DNA of 64,000 nt from Paragorgia papillata. Taxonomy: Eukaryota; Cnidaria; Anthozoa; Scleralcyonacea; Coralliidae. The position numbers and the translations under genes were made by a program. Positions within the stretch are counted from its first letter, which is position 1; each line of letters starts with the position of its first letter. Where the stretch lies: positions 1,671,501-1,735,500 of the forward strand of contig JAWNZC010000002.1 in NCBI GenBank assembly GCA_035771165.1, written 5' to 3'. This document shows positions 10,403 to 22,626 of this stretch, in pieces. Under the pieces are notes generated by a model that had not been told where the DNA came from, ran no database searches, and saw only the letters and a list, made by a program, of their open reading frames with translations.

Positions 10403-12474
10403 TGAAGTCCTTCATGTCTAATTAATAGCATGCGTGAAATATAAAACTGGGCTTGTTTCATTGCTCCTTATTTAAATGTTTGAACAGAGCTTTTAATATA
10501 TCAAATATTTCACACTTTTAAAATTCTAACCTTTCCTGACCGGAAAATCGTTAGCCAATTTGACGAATCTATCGGTTTTAACATAATGTTAAAATAGAGA
10601 CCTTAGAAATTAAACATGCAGTCAAGCTTTTAAGCCCTAATCAAACGAGAACGCAAGTCATCGCAAGTTGGCAGTCAGAATTTCTGTGGCGGTCGTTCGA
10701 ACACCCAAATTAACAAAATAAAGATTTCATGAGTGTTTTAAACAAGTTTTAACTTTGTCACGGTACATGATATTTTCGGGAAACTATTCAGAGCGGCTGG
10801 CTGAGATAGCGTCACTGCCAACTTGCGATGACTTGCGTTCTCGTTTGATTAGGGCTTTAAAACCGTAAGCATGTACTTTATCAAGAGAAACGCCGCGTTC
10901 AAGCAAGCATATCTTTATCTCAGCTTAAAGTTTACCATTTCCAGCCGGAAAACCCGAAGCTAGAGACGTCAAGACGTTTAATAGTGAAATAAAAGTAGTG
11001 TGCTGCGTGGGCAGTGTTAAAATACAAATCGAAATATAGTACTGTAAGGTTTGAATACTGCTGAAATTATTGAACGTAGATTTCTAAAACGTTTTGAGAA
11101 GACCCTTCGTGGTCGAAACGTTAGAAATCTACCTTCAATAATTTTTGACAGCCCAATATTAAACTCCAGGAGATTTCATTTGGAAAGGGTCGTGCAAGGG
11201 GAACGCTCTGGCTACCGAAATATCAACGTATAATTTCAAAAATGCTGGCGATTCCATCCTGAGTGTATTAAACATCAAAAGTAGTGTAAAAAAAGTAGAG
11301 TGTTGCGTAGGCAGTGTTTTGAATAGAGCAAAGTAGCAACAAAAAACTGATGTTTCGAGCGGAACCTTTCATCAGAGTAAATATAGTGTTGTTTAGGCGT
11401 TCCACTGTAGGAATACAAATCGAAAAGATTGATGTACACTGCTTTCTTAAAGTTTCTTTCTTCTAATGTATTAATATTCTGAAATTATTGACTGTATCTA
11501 ATGGCTTAAACCTTTGACGTATTTAAACCCACGTTGCTTTTGAAAGATCAGTTTGTCCCACGCATCATGCTGTGGGGCGTCATGCTTCTGAAAGTCTCAT
11601 TTTTCAATCATGGCCATGCTCTTTCGCTTTCGCTAGAACAGGATGTCGTCTTCTGGGCGTTGAATCCGTTTGTGACTCGCGCAAAAAACCACTGGTATAT
11701 CGTGAGAACTCGGAACTTACTCGAGGTATATTTGCTTGACATGCTGTGAAGTGGGGGAAAGACGTCTTTCCATATAGCATCCGGTCTGTCTCGAGGAATG
11801 CGGTTATGAATATATTTTCTACACATTTTCAGTGCACTCTTGGTGCTGTGGTTTGAAGAAGCACAACTACACAAGCTAAATAATCATGTAATGACACAAA
11901 CATGACATGATAACTTGCTTTGGACATAAGTAAAGCGAAAAATAATCCATTATTCTTGACGCAATCGATTAAGCAAAATACACAGAGCAATAGTTAAGTT
12001 ATGTAAAGCATGAGTATAATTTTTCAAAGATTACGAAACATATAGATCACCGATTTTGTCGTAGATCAGCGCGATTTCTTGTTGTGTTGTTTCCCTTACT
12101 ATGATTAAGTATATACACGCGTATACTCAAATATTCTGCGCGAGAGATCACTTAGAGTACAATTATTTGTATTGGCAAATGTAAGCTCGTTTAATACATT
12201 CCTTTATCATGTTACAATATGAACATCACGCTCCATCGAGACTTGGAGGAGTATAGTTAGCACGCTGATCGATTGATTAAGCTATACACAAGACAACTTT
12301 CTTTAAAGTTGATGAACAGTTAATATATATATATATATATAATTACATATCTAAAGTAAACGTTTGAGTAATAATATGAAGACTTTATTAAAGGTTCCTA
12401 CCTGTGTGAAGCCAGCTTGTGACAATGGTTAATGTAAGCAGAGTATAAACGTTAAAACCGTAACAGCGATTCAT
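4974..12474 (-). CDS. Membrane-anchored PDGF/VEGF-like cystine-knot protein (paralogue B)
   Basis: Exons (minus strand): 12474-12402, 7548-7179, 6765-6693, 6618-6483, 5666-5517 and, less surely, 5380-4974. Intron phases are 1,2,0,1,1, the same as in the paralogue at 24205-32116. Exon 1 is a signal peptide beginning MNRCYGFNVYTLLTLTIVTS. Exon 2 holds a degenerate cystine knot: CKARPTLV, then YVTLQRCGGS, a later Cys, and KNHTSCKGQC, comparable to the VEGF pattern RCGGCC...EHxxCxC but without the CC pair. Exons 2-4 add CXCXC units (ICSCTC, LCRCEC, KCGCEC, TCKC), as in the C-terminus of VEGF-C/D and insect PVFs. Exon 5 encodes one hydrophobic segment (about residues 226-248) with E235 and D244 inside it. 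With exon 6 the protein is 402 aa and ends in a long Asp-rich tail coded by a trinucleotide repeat. Exons 1-5 are well supported; exon 6 is the best phase-matched candidate. Ligand function is inferred. Confidence 0.72.
5005..5320 (-). repeat. GAT/GTT trinucleotide tract inside the proposed last exon of paralogue B
   Basis: On the minus strand this reads as mixed GAT, GAC and GAG codons interrupted by about ten GTT codons (near 5242-5271). It gives about 100 mostly Asp residues with a central Val run. The frame stays open for 135 codons to the TAA at 4974. If the exon is not real, this is an ordinary microsatellite in the 3' flank. Confidence 0.6.
5738..6457. repeat. TACTG pentanucleotide array, about 720 bp
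   Basis: Long array of the 5-bp unit TACTG with recurring variant blocks (TGTATTATATTG, TAGACTCCACTG). It lies in intron 4 of paralogue B (6482-5667). Because five is not a multiple of three, all frames cycle through the same codons, which gives several long but meaningless open frames on both strands. Confidence 0.95.
6806..7085. repeat. CAC/CAT trinucleotide array
   Basis: A 280-bp CAY repeat in intron 2 of paralogue B (7178-6766). It reads as poly-His on the plus strand and Met/Val on the minus strand. It lies inside a well-supported intron, so these frames are not treated as coding. Confidence 0.93.
9147..9512. repeat. MITE with 26-bp terminal inverted repeats and internal TTGACAAG repeats
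   Basis: Ends AAGCCCCGCACAGACGACC (9147) and GGTCGTCTGTGCGGGGCTT (to 9512) are exact inverses. The interior is built from many copies of TTGACAAGTTTTTCC and its complement, plus a 20-bp palindrome pair around GCTGGTCATGCCAGC. It lies in intron 1 of paralogue B and has no coding capacity. Confidence 0.85.
10148..10296. repeat. Perfect palindrome with 70-bp arms
   Basis: 10148-10217 and 10227-10296 are exact inverse complements, separated by only 9 bp (AGGCGACTC). The arms include ACCTCTGGTAGCGAAGACTT. The outer arm continues into sequence that recurs inverted at 12762-12873. It lies in intron 1 of paralogue B. The lack of arm divergence suggests a recent origin or active homogenisation. Confidence 0.95.
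10631..10858. repeat. MITE, intact copy (AAGCCCTAATCAAACGAGA ends)
   Basis: Terminal inverted repeats of about 40 bp: AAGCCCTAATCAAACGAGA at the left and TCTCGTTTGATTAGGGCTT at the right, continuing into CTTGCGATGACTTGCG-type sequence. A second copy at 49462-49798 shares the interior and carries an insertion that this copy lacks. Confidence 0.85.
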
Positions 12475-12533
12475 TTTCACTTTCTCTTGCTCGACTGCTT
12501 TCTCTTACAAGAAGCTCCGGCTGGGTGTGGACC

Positions 12534-12544
12534 GTTTATATAAC
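12534..12544 (-). promoter_or_regulatory. TATA-like box upstream of paralogue B
   Basis: The minus strand reads GTTATATAAAC, about 60-70 nt before the ATG at 12474. This leaves room for a start site about 30 nt downstream and a short 5' UTR. The other two growth-factor-like genes have similar AT boxes upstream of their signal-peptide exons. Motif match only. Confidence 0.5.
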
Positions 12545-12761
12545 CACGATATAACCTAAGATACGTTTGTCGTGTGTGGTTGATCCGGATGCGAAACCTT
12601 ACGTAGACGACACACTCCCAAAAATATAATAATTTATGCTGTTATATGCTTATGACGTAAATGCCTGATCACAGGCATGCGTGTATAATTTAGAGTTTGT
12701 GTACGACACGTGGCCACGTAGGGTATCTGCAGGCATTATTAATATGATTATATATATATAT

Positions 12762-12873
12762 ATATAAGTGAGTTATGGTTCACGAAATGTTAGAGAGTGC
12801 TCAATACCATATATAGATAGAGCAAAATACAAAGTATAAAGTATAGTTTTACCTTAAAGTCTTCGCTACCAGA
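12762..12873. repeat. Second copy of the 10.2-kb palindrome arm
   Basis: From GTGAGTTATGGTTCACGAAA through AGTCTTCGCTACCAGA this is the inverse of about 10245-10360. The arm therefore occurs three times within 2.7 kb. The flanks are TA-rich. Confidence 0.85.
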
Positions 12874-12949
12874 CTTATATATATATATCATATATATACC
12901 ATATATATATATATCGAAATATAGTAAGGTTATGTTCTCAGGATTTTGG

Positions 12950-13262
12950 GTGAAGGAAAATTCGAGTGTAGAATATATACATTTTAAGACCAGACCAGGA
13001 CCAGTTGTGAAAAATGCAACTACACAGGCCTTCCGGCAGGAATTGAACCCACGACCTTGCGATTCTAGTGCAATGCTCTGCCCACTGAGCCACGGAGGGC
13101 GTTGCCGATCGCGAGTTCTGTATATATATTAAGGTGGTAATGCCAGGAGAGAATTGGGTTTATTATATATACATTTTATGTATATATTGTACACTCGAAT
13201 TTTCCTTCACCCAAAATCCTAAGAACATGCTATGTAATCGAGTGAAATGCCCAATATTACTT
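12950..13262. repeat. tRNA-derived SINE-like element (copy 1)
   Basis: Contains, on the minus strand, GTGGCTCAGTGGGCAGAGC (A-box/D-arm) and GGTCGTGGGTTCAATTC (B-box/T-arm). It shares about 300 bp of flanking sequence with 56575-56830, from TAGAATATATACATTTTAAG to GTGAAATGCCCAATATTAC. The ends also contain an inverted CACTCGAATTTTCCTTCACCC, so this may be a composite. Confidence 0.7.
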
Positions 13263-13268
13263 ATAATA

Positions 13269-13408
13269 GAGTAAGGTTAGATATACTGCCGAAACAGAGA
13301 ACGTAGGAGTCTAACGTTTCGAGCGAAGGCCCTTCGTCAGAGAGAAACGTGATATTTCGATTGTTGTTTCTACACTGCCTACGCAGCACGCTACTTTTAT
13401 TTCACTAT
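13269..13408. repeat. Dispersed repeat with GAAGGGCCTTCGCTCGAAACG core
   Basis: One of several copies: AGTAAGGTTAGATATACTGC, a CTGTTTCGGCAG-type block, the palindrome-like GCGAAGGCCCTTCGTC, then CTGCCTACGCAGCACGCTAC. Other copies lie at 19805-19980, 38817-38989, 43070-43150 and 49906-50025. Diverged relatives occur near 11040, 16390, 21135, 53090 and 54945. Confidence 0.8.
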
Positions 13409-14162
13409 TTATATATATATATATATTTGCTTCAAAGGTCAAGTGCGTAATACTCATTAGAGTAATGTATGCTGTATAAAATGATGTAATTGTTTATTCA
13501 TAGTGGTTCCGTAGTGCAATAGGGCGTTTCACATGCAGTATAAAAATATCTAACCCTAACCATAATTATTTCAATAATGCTTAGTGTTAGGGCCTGTTTA
13601 GAAGGGGGTAGGGTTATACCCTAGGGATAACTCGCCTACCCGGGACAACTTTTACTTGTTCCAAGCTTCTTATTATTAGTGCTGGGTATAACCACGTCTG
13701 TTGTCCCGGGCAGCAGGGTGACCGGTGAAATTTTTGCTTGTCTAGTAAACCTGGGTTAACTTTGACCCGGTGCTAACAGTCTGTGTGACGTTTTTTTGAG
13801 ATCTTATATGAAACTTTGCTCTGCGACTTAGTATATATTTGTAACTTAATTTATAGTTTACATAATCTGCGGCTGAGAAGTATCGTTGGAAAATATATAA
13901 AGCAGACTAAGTCTGCATGAGAAACGCAACTAAAATTCGCATATTAATCATTGGCGTGGCGATCGATGGGCAATACTGAGGGTCGTAGTGACGTCTATCA
14001 ACAACGTGACGTAATGGGAAGTGTTTTGGAGGTTTTTCTGACCGGTAAGCTATGAGATAAACGTATTAAGAACAGGATTTGATTTTGAAGGAATGTTTTT
14101 TGGGATATTTTACTCAGTATATATATATATTCACATGAAGAAGTTCTAAAAGTCTACCACAT

Positions 14163-14345
14163 GCAGGCTCACATGTTATTCAGAGAAGTAAGGATGCTGT
14201 AGAGTGCTGTGTAGCCAGTGTACCACAGGCTGACATGTTATTCAGAGAAGTAAGGATGCTGTAGAGTGCTGTGTAGCCAGTGTACCACAGGCTGACATGT
14301 TATTCAGAGAAGTAAGGATGCTGTAGAGTGCTGTGTAGCCAGTGT
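14163..14345. repeat. 62-bp tandem repeat, three copies
   Basis: Three nearly identical units, each containing CAGGCT(G/C)ACATGTTATTC and GTGCTGTGTAGCCAGTGT. The unit is related to the CTGCCTACGCAGCACTC part of the dispersed repeat above. Not coding. Confidence 0.9.
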
Positions 14346-14964
14346 TTTGAACAGAGCTCAGTGAAAAGGTTTAAACTGCTGAGATTTTTAGTAACGAAAT
14401 ATTGACGTAATGAGCGGAGCTCTTTATCCACAGCTTTATGTATTCCACAGTTTCGGGCATTTTTGTAAACCTGACAAGCATCTTCAAGCTAACTGACGTT
14501 TAAGGATTTCCTCGTACTTTTTTGGCCTGCATGCATGCATGATCTTATTAAATTCTTGTATGGGCCTGGTGCGTCACATCCTGCATGTGATGTCAACATA
14601 CAGGAAGAGTTGCTACTTTTGTCACCCGTATGATAGAATCGTTGGTTGGTTGGCTTGTTTGTTTGTTTGTTTGTTTGCTGGCTTGGTAACATGCATATTT
14701 ACATTCTTGCTAGCTTGTTTAAACTTCCTGCTATGTCTTCCTTACTTTCTTGCTTCCTTTCGTTCTTGTGTATTTACATGCGTGTTTGCTTTCTTAGTTT
14801 ATTTCCTTGCTACTTCCTTCTTTACATCCTTACTTCCTTGCTTGTAAAACTGCCAAAAGCCCATCAAATCCTCAAACAAACTGGCTTTGTATAAAAGTAC
14901 TGACAAGAGTTTGCTGTTATTAACCATCATTCGTCATGGGCATTGTTGAGGAACAAGTTTATCT

Positions 14965-15002
<38 letters not shown>

Positions 15003-15046
15003 AGGGAGACGTCTTGGAAAGCTATGCATGAAAGGATTAAACAGTG
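14965..15046. repeat. Hairpin-core MITE fragment, single-unit form
   Basis: Reads TTTTTACTCTGTCTAACGCC, AGACGATTTTACTCGTC, AAGGGAGACGTC and a GCATGAAAGGATTAA end. It has one core unit where the 19186-19622 element has about sixteen, so it shows the unexpanded form of the same element. Confidence 0.75.
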
Positions 15047-15163
15047 CTGCGTGTTTGCTCTTTCTGTTGCTTGAGACAACTCTTTAATGGTTAGTAGGGC
15101 ATGGTTATATTTAACAAACAGAAAATAGAAATAGAAAGTCAAAACTTTGAATCAATATACAAA

Positions 15164-15421
15164 GTGGCGGATTACCAGTTTCGGGGCCTGTAGGCTAAAT
15201 AAAATTCACCGGCCTTCATGACGATATTTTCCGGGAATTTTTTTGAATTTAGAGTCTTGGAAACGCCATTTCCTGCATTCTGAGGCAGTGTACGATGCTC
15301 ATTGCTGGATTGAAAACAATAAAAAAATAATAATCTTAATGAAAAATCCATTCTCTGGAAATTATGGGCCTCTTGCAAGCCCGGGCATGTAGGCTTTGGC
15401 CTACTGGATAATCCGCCACTG
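15164..15421. mobile_element. Short hAT-like non-autonomous element
   Basis: Ends AGTGGCGGATTACCAG (left) and CTGGATAATCCGCCACTG (right) form a terminal inverted repeat of the CAGTGGCGGAT type common in hAT elements. The interior has no transposase frame. I could not identify a clean 8-bp target duplication, so the superfamily is tentative. Confidence 0.6.
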
Positions 15422-16796
15422 CATGAATAATCAGTGAATGCACAAACTTGATTTTAACATAAAATATGTTATATAACTAAAACGTTGCGATTTCCGACGT
15501 TTGCGTGTAGCAGTATAGCATTGGAACAAACTTGAAAAATATTCTTGTTTAAGTATATACACAAACGACAGAGGAAGTTCGTCTTCATATTATAATTCCT
15601 AGAATCGCTTCTGGATGTTGGAAGGCCAGAAGGTTACATGAAACTCATTCGTCTCTCGGAAATGTGTTTCTGAGTACCTTATAGCTTCCTGTTCTTTACT
15701 CGAACTTGAACTTTATCAGCTCATCAAAATATGTCATTAAAGATTTATGTCGGTAAAGACCAGATAAATTATGTCGTACATAATCTAGTTCTGATTGCCT
15801 ATAAGTAACCGATCACATTGTCAATTATGAATTCGTTCCCATGCTCCTTACTGATTAGAGTTAGGATTTTTATTTGGGTTAGCCCAAGCATGCACTTCTC
15901 TCCGAAAAGACGCACAGCAGACCACTGGGGGCTTGAGTTGGGTAGGGAACCGACTTGGCGACACTGCAGGTTAAAGTCCTGAACGGAAATATCTTAGTTC
16001 CATAACAGTTGTTCGTATTATGATCGTTGCTCATGCTACGGTGTTTGTTTGTTTGTTTGTCTAAGCTGTTTTTGGGCGGCGCCAGACCAATTATGTCTGG
16101 TTCTAATTGTAATCAATTATGTTCATTGGTACAAATAATCTCGAACAATATCGCGTGAGAGGTACATGTATACCGCCTGTTTCGGCAGTACACGAAATTC
16201 TTTCATGTAAGAATGTGAGACTTTCAAAGGTCAAAACCAGGGTTAAGTCGGGAAGTTGTCATGGTTACTGATAGTACTCGAATCGTACTCTATTTGCGCC
16301 CATCTTTGTTTCAAAGATAGCGGCAGTATATTTTGGGCCTGAACCGTGTGTGGTCCAATGTCCCACCCATTAAACTAGAGCAAAGTGAAAAGGTGGTAAA
16401 CTGCCGAGAGTGGTTTTTATCACGAAAGGCTGACGTTTTCAAGCGGAGCCCTTCATTACCTAAATTACTCTGTTGAAGGGTCATTGCTCGAAACGTCAGT
16501 ATTTCGTTACCAAAACTATTCTCGGTACAGTTTGCCACTTTTTCACTTTGATCTACCGTAAACACTACCTACACATCACTCAATGAACTTCAAACTTCGC
16601 CGATTGCAACACTTTTAACCTTTCACACAGGCTCAACGTCAATGTTTGAAAAAAACAAAAAACATTCGGATGTAGAGCAAGTAAAGTAGTCTTGTTTTAA
16701 CAGTAGTGGTTAGACATAGACAAACTTTATTTATACAGGGTAAAATTATCAATACAGAAAAAGGAAAAACGAATTAAAATACAAAATTGGAAGTTA

Positions 16797-17508
16797 TAAT
16801 CCTTTACCATGCAGGCAGATTACCTGCAAGAGGTCTCCAAAAGTAAAATAGTCTGGCGTTATACAGAGTAAAATATATTGTCTGGTGTTATACAGAGTAA
16901 AATAGTCTGGCGTTATACAGAGTAAAATATATTGTCTGGTGTTATACAGAGTAAAATAGTCTGGTGTTAGACAGAGTCAAATAGTCTGGTGTTAGGCAGA
17001 GTAAAATAGTCTGATGTTAGACAGAGTAAAATAGCCTGGTGTTAGACAGAGTAAAATAGTCTGGTGTTAGACAGAGTAAAATAGTCTGGTGCTAGACAGA
17101 GTAAAATAGTCTGGCGTTAGACAGAGTAAAATAGTCTGACGTTAGACAGAGTAAAATAGTCTGGTGTTAGACAGAGTAAAATAGTCTGGTGTCAGTAGGC
17201 AGAGTAAAATAGTCTGGTGTTAGACAGAATAAAATAGTCTGGTGTTAGCCAGAGTAAAATAGTCTGGTGTTAGACAGAGTAAAATAGTCTGGCGTTAGAC
17301 AGAGTAAAATAGTCTGGTGTTAGACACAGTAAAATAGTCTGGTGTTAGACAGAGTAAAATAGTCTGGTGTTAGACAGAGTAAAATAGTCTGGTGTTAGAC
17401 AGAGTAAAATAGTCTGGCGTTAGACAGAGTAAAATAGTCTGGTGTTAGACAGAGTAAATCAGTAAATTAATAGGTTTCCAAATAGCAACAATGCCAAGTA
17501 AAGGGTTA
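16797..17508. repeat. 25-bp hairpin-core array within its parent MITE
   Basis: About 24 tandem units of roughly 25 bp (AGTAAAATAGTCTGG + TGTTAGACAG). The array is bounded by TAATCCTTTACCATGC on the left and GCCAAGTAAAGGGTTA on the right, which are inverted repeats of each other. The array therefore sits inside a mobile element rather than being a free satellite. Confidence 0.85.
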
Positions 17509-19171
17509 AATTAATACAGAAACAAGTTGAAATAGATCAGTATAGAATTTAGTTGTACTGGTTGAGCAGTTAATATTATACGGTTGTACACTATGTACAA
17601 TAAAGTACAATTAATACACCGTAGTTAATTGCGTTTTGATTGAACCATAAGTTACTAAGTTTAAATAGAAAGGCTAGCCGAGCGGCAGACGTATTTGTTG
17701 AAAGGTTTGAAGTCGAGTATATTCGATGACTTGTTGCGCAACTTATCTGGAAATCATAACAAGCGGTTTTGAACGTACATTTCTTGAAAGTCTGGTTCAC
17801 GGACTAATCTTGAAAACGTCGCCATTAATATTACACACAAAATGACTGCTTCATAATTTAGCGCAATGGAATACTCATTAATTCGATACATGGGGCCTTT
17901 GATGGCATTGTTGTGTTGAAGACTTAATGAATTTTTATCTTTAATCTTTTTGAGATAGTGATCGCAGATCTTACTGGGAAAGTAGACACGCCGCTTTTAA
18001 AAGATAAATATCTTGGCTTAGTAAATAATCAGGATTTAATAAAGATCTCTAATTAAGAGTTAATTATCGCACATGAAATTCATTTTTCCCGCGTAGAAAG
18101 TTAAAGTTGGTTCACATACAATCGTCAAGTATACCCCCAGATAGATCCAGACAAGGATCTGTTTATTGAAGGAAAACAAGGAATGTTTATTGTATATACC
18201 ACGTAAATGATTACAAAGCACACTCTATAATCGTCTGCGCTTATTTGCCTTGGTGTTCAGACGTTGAAATCAGGGTTCAAAAAATTGGTTCAACTTTCTC
18301 GCTTGATCGTAGTCAATCAAACTGGTTTTGACCTTTCCGATCGATCACTATATATTTACAAATTGCTGAAACGTTTCCGATCATGAGGATCGATCGCGAA
18401 TCAGTCGCGCGTGTAGGCAGGTTGCGACCACCTGTGTTTGGTAATTAATATTTCTCAATCATGGCCTTGCATCTGTCTGCGAGTGCCTTATTTTTGAACC
18501 AGGCTTTTTCAAATGCTTAGAAAATGTTTCAGATATTCACAAACGTTTGTTACATTACACCGAGAATAAACGAGTGTGAGATCGATCTAAGCAAGTGTGA
18601 GATCAATTTAATGATTCTAAACGAGTGTGAGATCGATCTAAAGGAGTACGCGGAACGCTTTTTTCAATGCATGGATCGACCTGAAATGTCAAACAACATC
18701 ATCATTTTATTTGAAAAATATCTCAAGGATAGATCCAGTAAAAATCGAACCAAATTGGTCAGATCTTCGTCTAAAAGGTCCCCAACTTAAAAGAAACTTC
18801 TACATACAGGAGCCAAAATGTAGATAGTTTAGTCCGTATACTATCAGACAGATACGCGTTTTTTGGTTCTCGGCGTGCAATTGACCCGTTTTTGGTATTT
18901 TAATGATTGCAAGTTGACCACGTCGTACAGACTTCCTGTTTTTGAATCTCTGCAACACAGTAACCACAGCGGTCGCATGCTGAGTCAACATAAAGCCGCG
19001 GTCATTTATCACTGGAACTATGGAAGTGGGATTTTTTCTCGTCCCACCCAATTATCAACACTTTTTTTAAATCTGTCAATTAGTGCTCAAATATATCATG
19101 AAGTTCATGTATGCATGTCTGTTGTCAGAATTGGACAATTACAGGCTAACCTTTTTACTAGCATTGTTGTT

Positions 19172-19211
19172 GTGGACAACTCTATCTTTTTACTCTGACT
19201 AACACCAGACT

Positions 19212-19245
<34 letters not shown>

Positions 19246-19622
19246 TGTCTAAGGCCAGACTATTTTACTCTGTCTAACGCCAGACTATTTTTACTCTGTC
19301 TAACACGGTAACACCAGACTATTTTATTCTATCTAACACCAGACTATTTTATTCTGACTAACACCAGACTATTTTACTCTGTCTAACACCAGACTATTTT
19401 ACTCTGACTAACACCAGATTATTTTACTCTGTCTAACGCCAGACTATTTTACTGTGTCTAACGCCAGACTATTTTACTGTGTCTAACACCAGACTATTTT
19501 ACTCTGTCTAATGCCAGATTATTTTACTCTGTCTAACACCAGACTATTTTACTCTGTCTAACGCCAGATTATTTTACTCGTCAAGGGGAGACGTCATGGA
19601 AAGCCATGCGTGAAAGGGTTAA
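19172..19622. repeat. 25-bp hairpin-core array, opposite orientation
   Basis: About 16 units in the inverse orientation (ACTCTGTCTAACACCAGAC + TATTTT). The right flank GTCAAGGGGAGACGTCATGG then TGAAAGGGTTAA matches the single-unit element at 14965-15046. Some units are 25 bp; one carries a small insertion (ACACGGTAACACC). Confidence 0.85.
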
Positions 19623-19804
19623 AAACTAATATTTTATATTGTTAAAAATGACACTGAGAACGTTGGCAGAAATATTGTTTCAGTGATTGATAGGTTGACT
19701 CGTGTTGTCTGAACACAGTCCTATACACTCCCTTTTACCTCCACGTGGCTAATTGTAGTGTGTATGAAATTATATAAATATACATATACTATATATATAT
19801 AAAA

Positions 19805-19980
19805 AATAAAAGTAGCGTGCTGCGTAGGCAGTGTAGAAACAACAATCGAAATATAGTAAGGTTAGGTATACTGCCGAAACAGAGAACGTAAGAGAGAAAC
19901 GAAGGGCCTTCGCTCGAAACGTTATAGACTCCTATACGTTCTCTGTTTCGGCAGTATATCTAACCTTACTATATTTCATA
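19805..19980. repeat. Palindromic copy of the GAAGGGCCTTCGCTCGAAACG repeat
   Basis: Two inverted arms meet near 19895. Each contains ACTGCCGAAACAGAGAACGT or its complement. An AGTAGCGTGCTGCGTAGGCA block lies on the left side. Same family as 13269-13408. Confidence 0.85.
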
Positions 19981-21432
19981 TATATAATGTATATTGCAAT
20001 TTATACTTTGCTGTTTTCTTTGTTGGGTCTTGCTAAGCACAATTTTTGTAAATTAGATTTCAAAAACCAGACTCGTTAAGGTTCTTAATATTTAAAAAGA
20101 CACTTTCCAATTTCGTTCTGAAGTTGCATGTAGCCGGTATGAACGTAGAGTGCTGTAGAATGTTCTAAAAAGCGGCTGTTTACAACATTATGCATATAGT
20201 TCAAACATTTGCCTCACCCGGTTCCCAATAATTCTATTCATAGGTTTGTTTTTTCTGTTATGACTACACAATCAACATGCTCAGAATTTTTGTCTACATG
20301 CGGTACTATACCATGAAACTTTGTTTTTTCCGGTATTTATATTATCGTTAAATATATATACATGCTCACAATCATGTTCACTGAGATTTTCTAGTTGTGA
20401 AACCATCACAGAATTTAAGGATAAAATGTGATAGTTGTTTATGTTTGTAAGTTGTAACTTCAAATAAAAATGCAAAATATTAAGTGTTTTTATGTTAGTT
20501 CTTTCTCTATGTTTCGAACCACCCACGATCTCGAACTATGCTATTTTACTACCAACAATGCTTCCTTACCAGCTCCTCGTGTGCCATTTATTTTTGGGCA
20601 GGCGCACGCCGTTCGGGAAAGCCAGGCAGGTTAATTAGGTTTTTCCGATATGGAGTAGCAATTAGCTTTTTTTGGAATAGAAACAGAAATAGAATGTGGC
20701 CGTTTACAAACCAATGTATACAAAACAAAACACATGTAAGAATGAAATGGTAATATTTATAAAAACTATTTTATTTTTATTTACACACAGAGGTCTATAA
20801 TAAATCATTTATAACTTCTTTGGTACACAGGAAACAGTTCTTAATTTGCGGTAATAAGGCTGTGCCGTGCTTCTGATCCGAGCGCTGGCCGACACGTGTG
20901 TGGAAGTCACCTGGAATCAGTAACCTTGCCTGTTATTTCAGGGTTGGTTATCAAATAGTTGTCAACATTTTTCTCATAAAATGTTTGCCACGAAGAAAGC
21001 GCATGACTGCACGCCGAAAAGATTGGCTTTTACTTATTGTAGAAATATATAGTTCAATAAAGATAAAGTATTTATAGTGTATATAATTTAATCTTTCACG
21101 GCTTTGTGTGTGGCCCTATATGATCTGTTTAGTTCTGATAACGAAATACTGAATTTTCGAACGGAGCCCTTCATTGTAAGTGTGATGAAATGAAATAAAA
21201 CAGTGCTTATATTTCATTTCATCACAGGGCGCCGCTTGTTAAAACACTGCCTACGCATGCAGCACTCTATTTCAGATATTTAAAAATGCATGTGCATTTA
21301 GCTATATATTGATAGTGTTGTAATTTACCTATTAATAGGACATGTGAGCAACCTATCAATATCTGTTCGTCACTGTTCTTTGTTTCTTTCCCTACGTAAA
21401 TATATACGTTTTCGCTATATACTGGTCGTAAT

Positions 21433-21681
21433 TAGGCTACGTCGACACGTATCCGGACTTTTTTGAAACCGCAACTTTTTCGTTACGGATTGGCCTAGCT
21501 TCCGTCCACATGGCGTAAACGATGAAGCGGTTATCAAAAACGGAACTTTTCGAAGACCGTCTCCAAAGTGGAAATTTTTGAAAACGCCGTTTCCCTGTTC
21601 TTGTGTGGACGCGGATTTTTTTTGATAAACGGATAAAAAAAGTTGCTTTTTCGAACGAAAACAGATACGTGTGGACAAGGC
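21433..21681. repeat. MITE with GGCTACGTCGACACGTATC end
   Basis: Left end GGCTACGTCGACACGTATCC and right end GATACGTGTGGACAAGGCA are inverse, and the interior (TTGAAACCGC, AAAAACGG, GGAAATTTTTGAAAACGCCG) is largely self-complementary. The three overlapping open frames here are by-products of this structure. Confidence 0.75.
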
Positions 21682-22344
21682 ATAACACACTTTTTACGAT
21701 CTGCAATTGGCTTAATTAACATGGTAAAAATATACTGTTTTTCTTTCAAATCTCGGGGGATAATTGGTTGGACACCATTTGTAGGAATTAATACCGTCGT
21801 CAATTTTGCCAAAGTATATCGTGACTGCGTGGATTTTGTGATTGCTAAGTGAACATGTATATGTATATAACGATTAATGAATATTTAAACTGCATTCCTG
21901 CTTTAGTGAATACCTGACAAAGAACTCTTATACCATAAAACTGTGATCGTCAAAGAACTAAAAGCTACTACCTATATCGTCATTTTCCCACGATGAATAT
22001 TGACAGATCATTGCTAAATGTTGCATTCTGTGCAGTTTCTGCTTCCTCACACATAAAATTTACAAATTCTGTCTGCATGAGGGTCTTCCTCATTCTTATC
22101 TGATATTGTACATGGAATAGAACTATGACCAAAAACGGAGCTTTACGGATGTTTCTTCAAACCACGAAGAAATCGTGGGAGTTGTGAAAGTGATTTGTGA
22201 TAAGATAACACCTACTTAATTCTAGTTAATTGGTCTTTTTTGACATTCGGGAAAGTAATATTGAAAAGAAAACAATATTGGATGATAATGGTTACTCAAT
22301 ATTTTGATAAAATAAATAAATAAATAAACAAATAAATAAATAAG

Positions 22345-22626
<282 letters not shown>

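Noticed and set aside
11534..11874. Overlapping open frames on both strands in intron 1 of paralogue B
   Set aside because: No signal peptide, domain or phase-compatible splice pair; direct joining of exons 1 and 2 keeps phase and matches the paralogue, so no extra exon is needed.
16797..17508. CRISPR-like array of regular 25-bp units
   Set aside because: Units are directly tandem with no unique spacers, the DNA is clearly animal, and the array is bounded by transposon ends.
18524..18790. 88-residue frame with repeated NECEIDL
   Set aside because: The repeat is a short internal duplication (ACGAGTGTGAGATCGATC); no start context, partner exon or known family.
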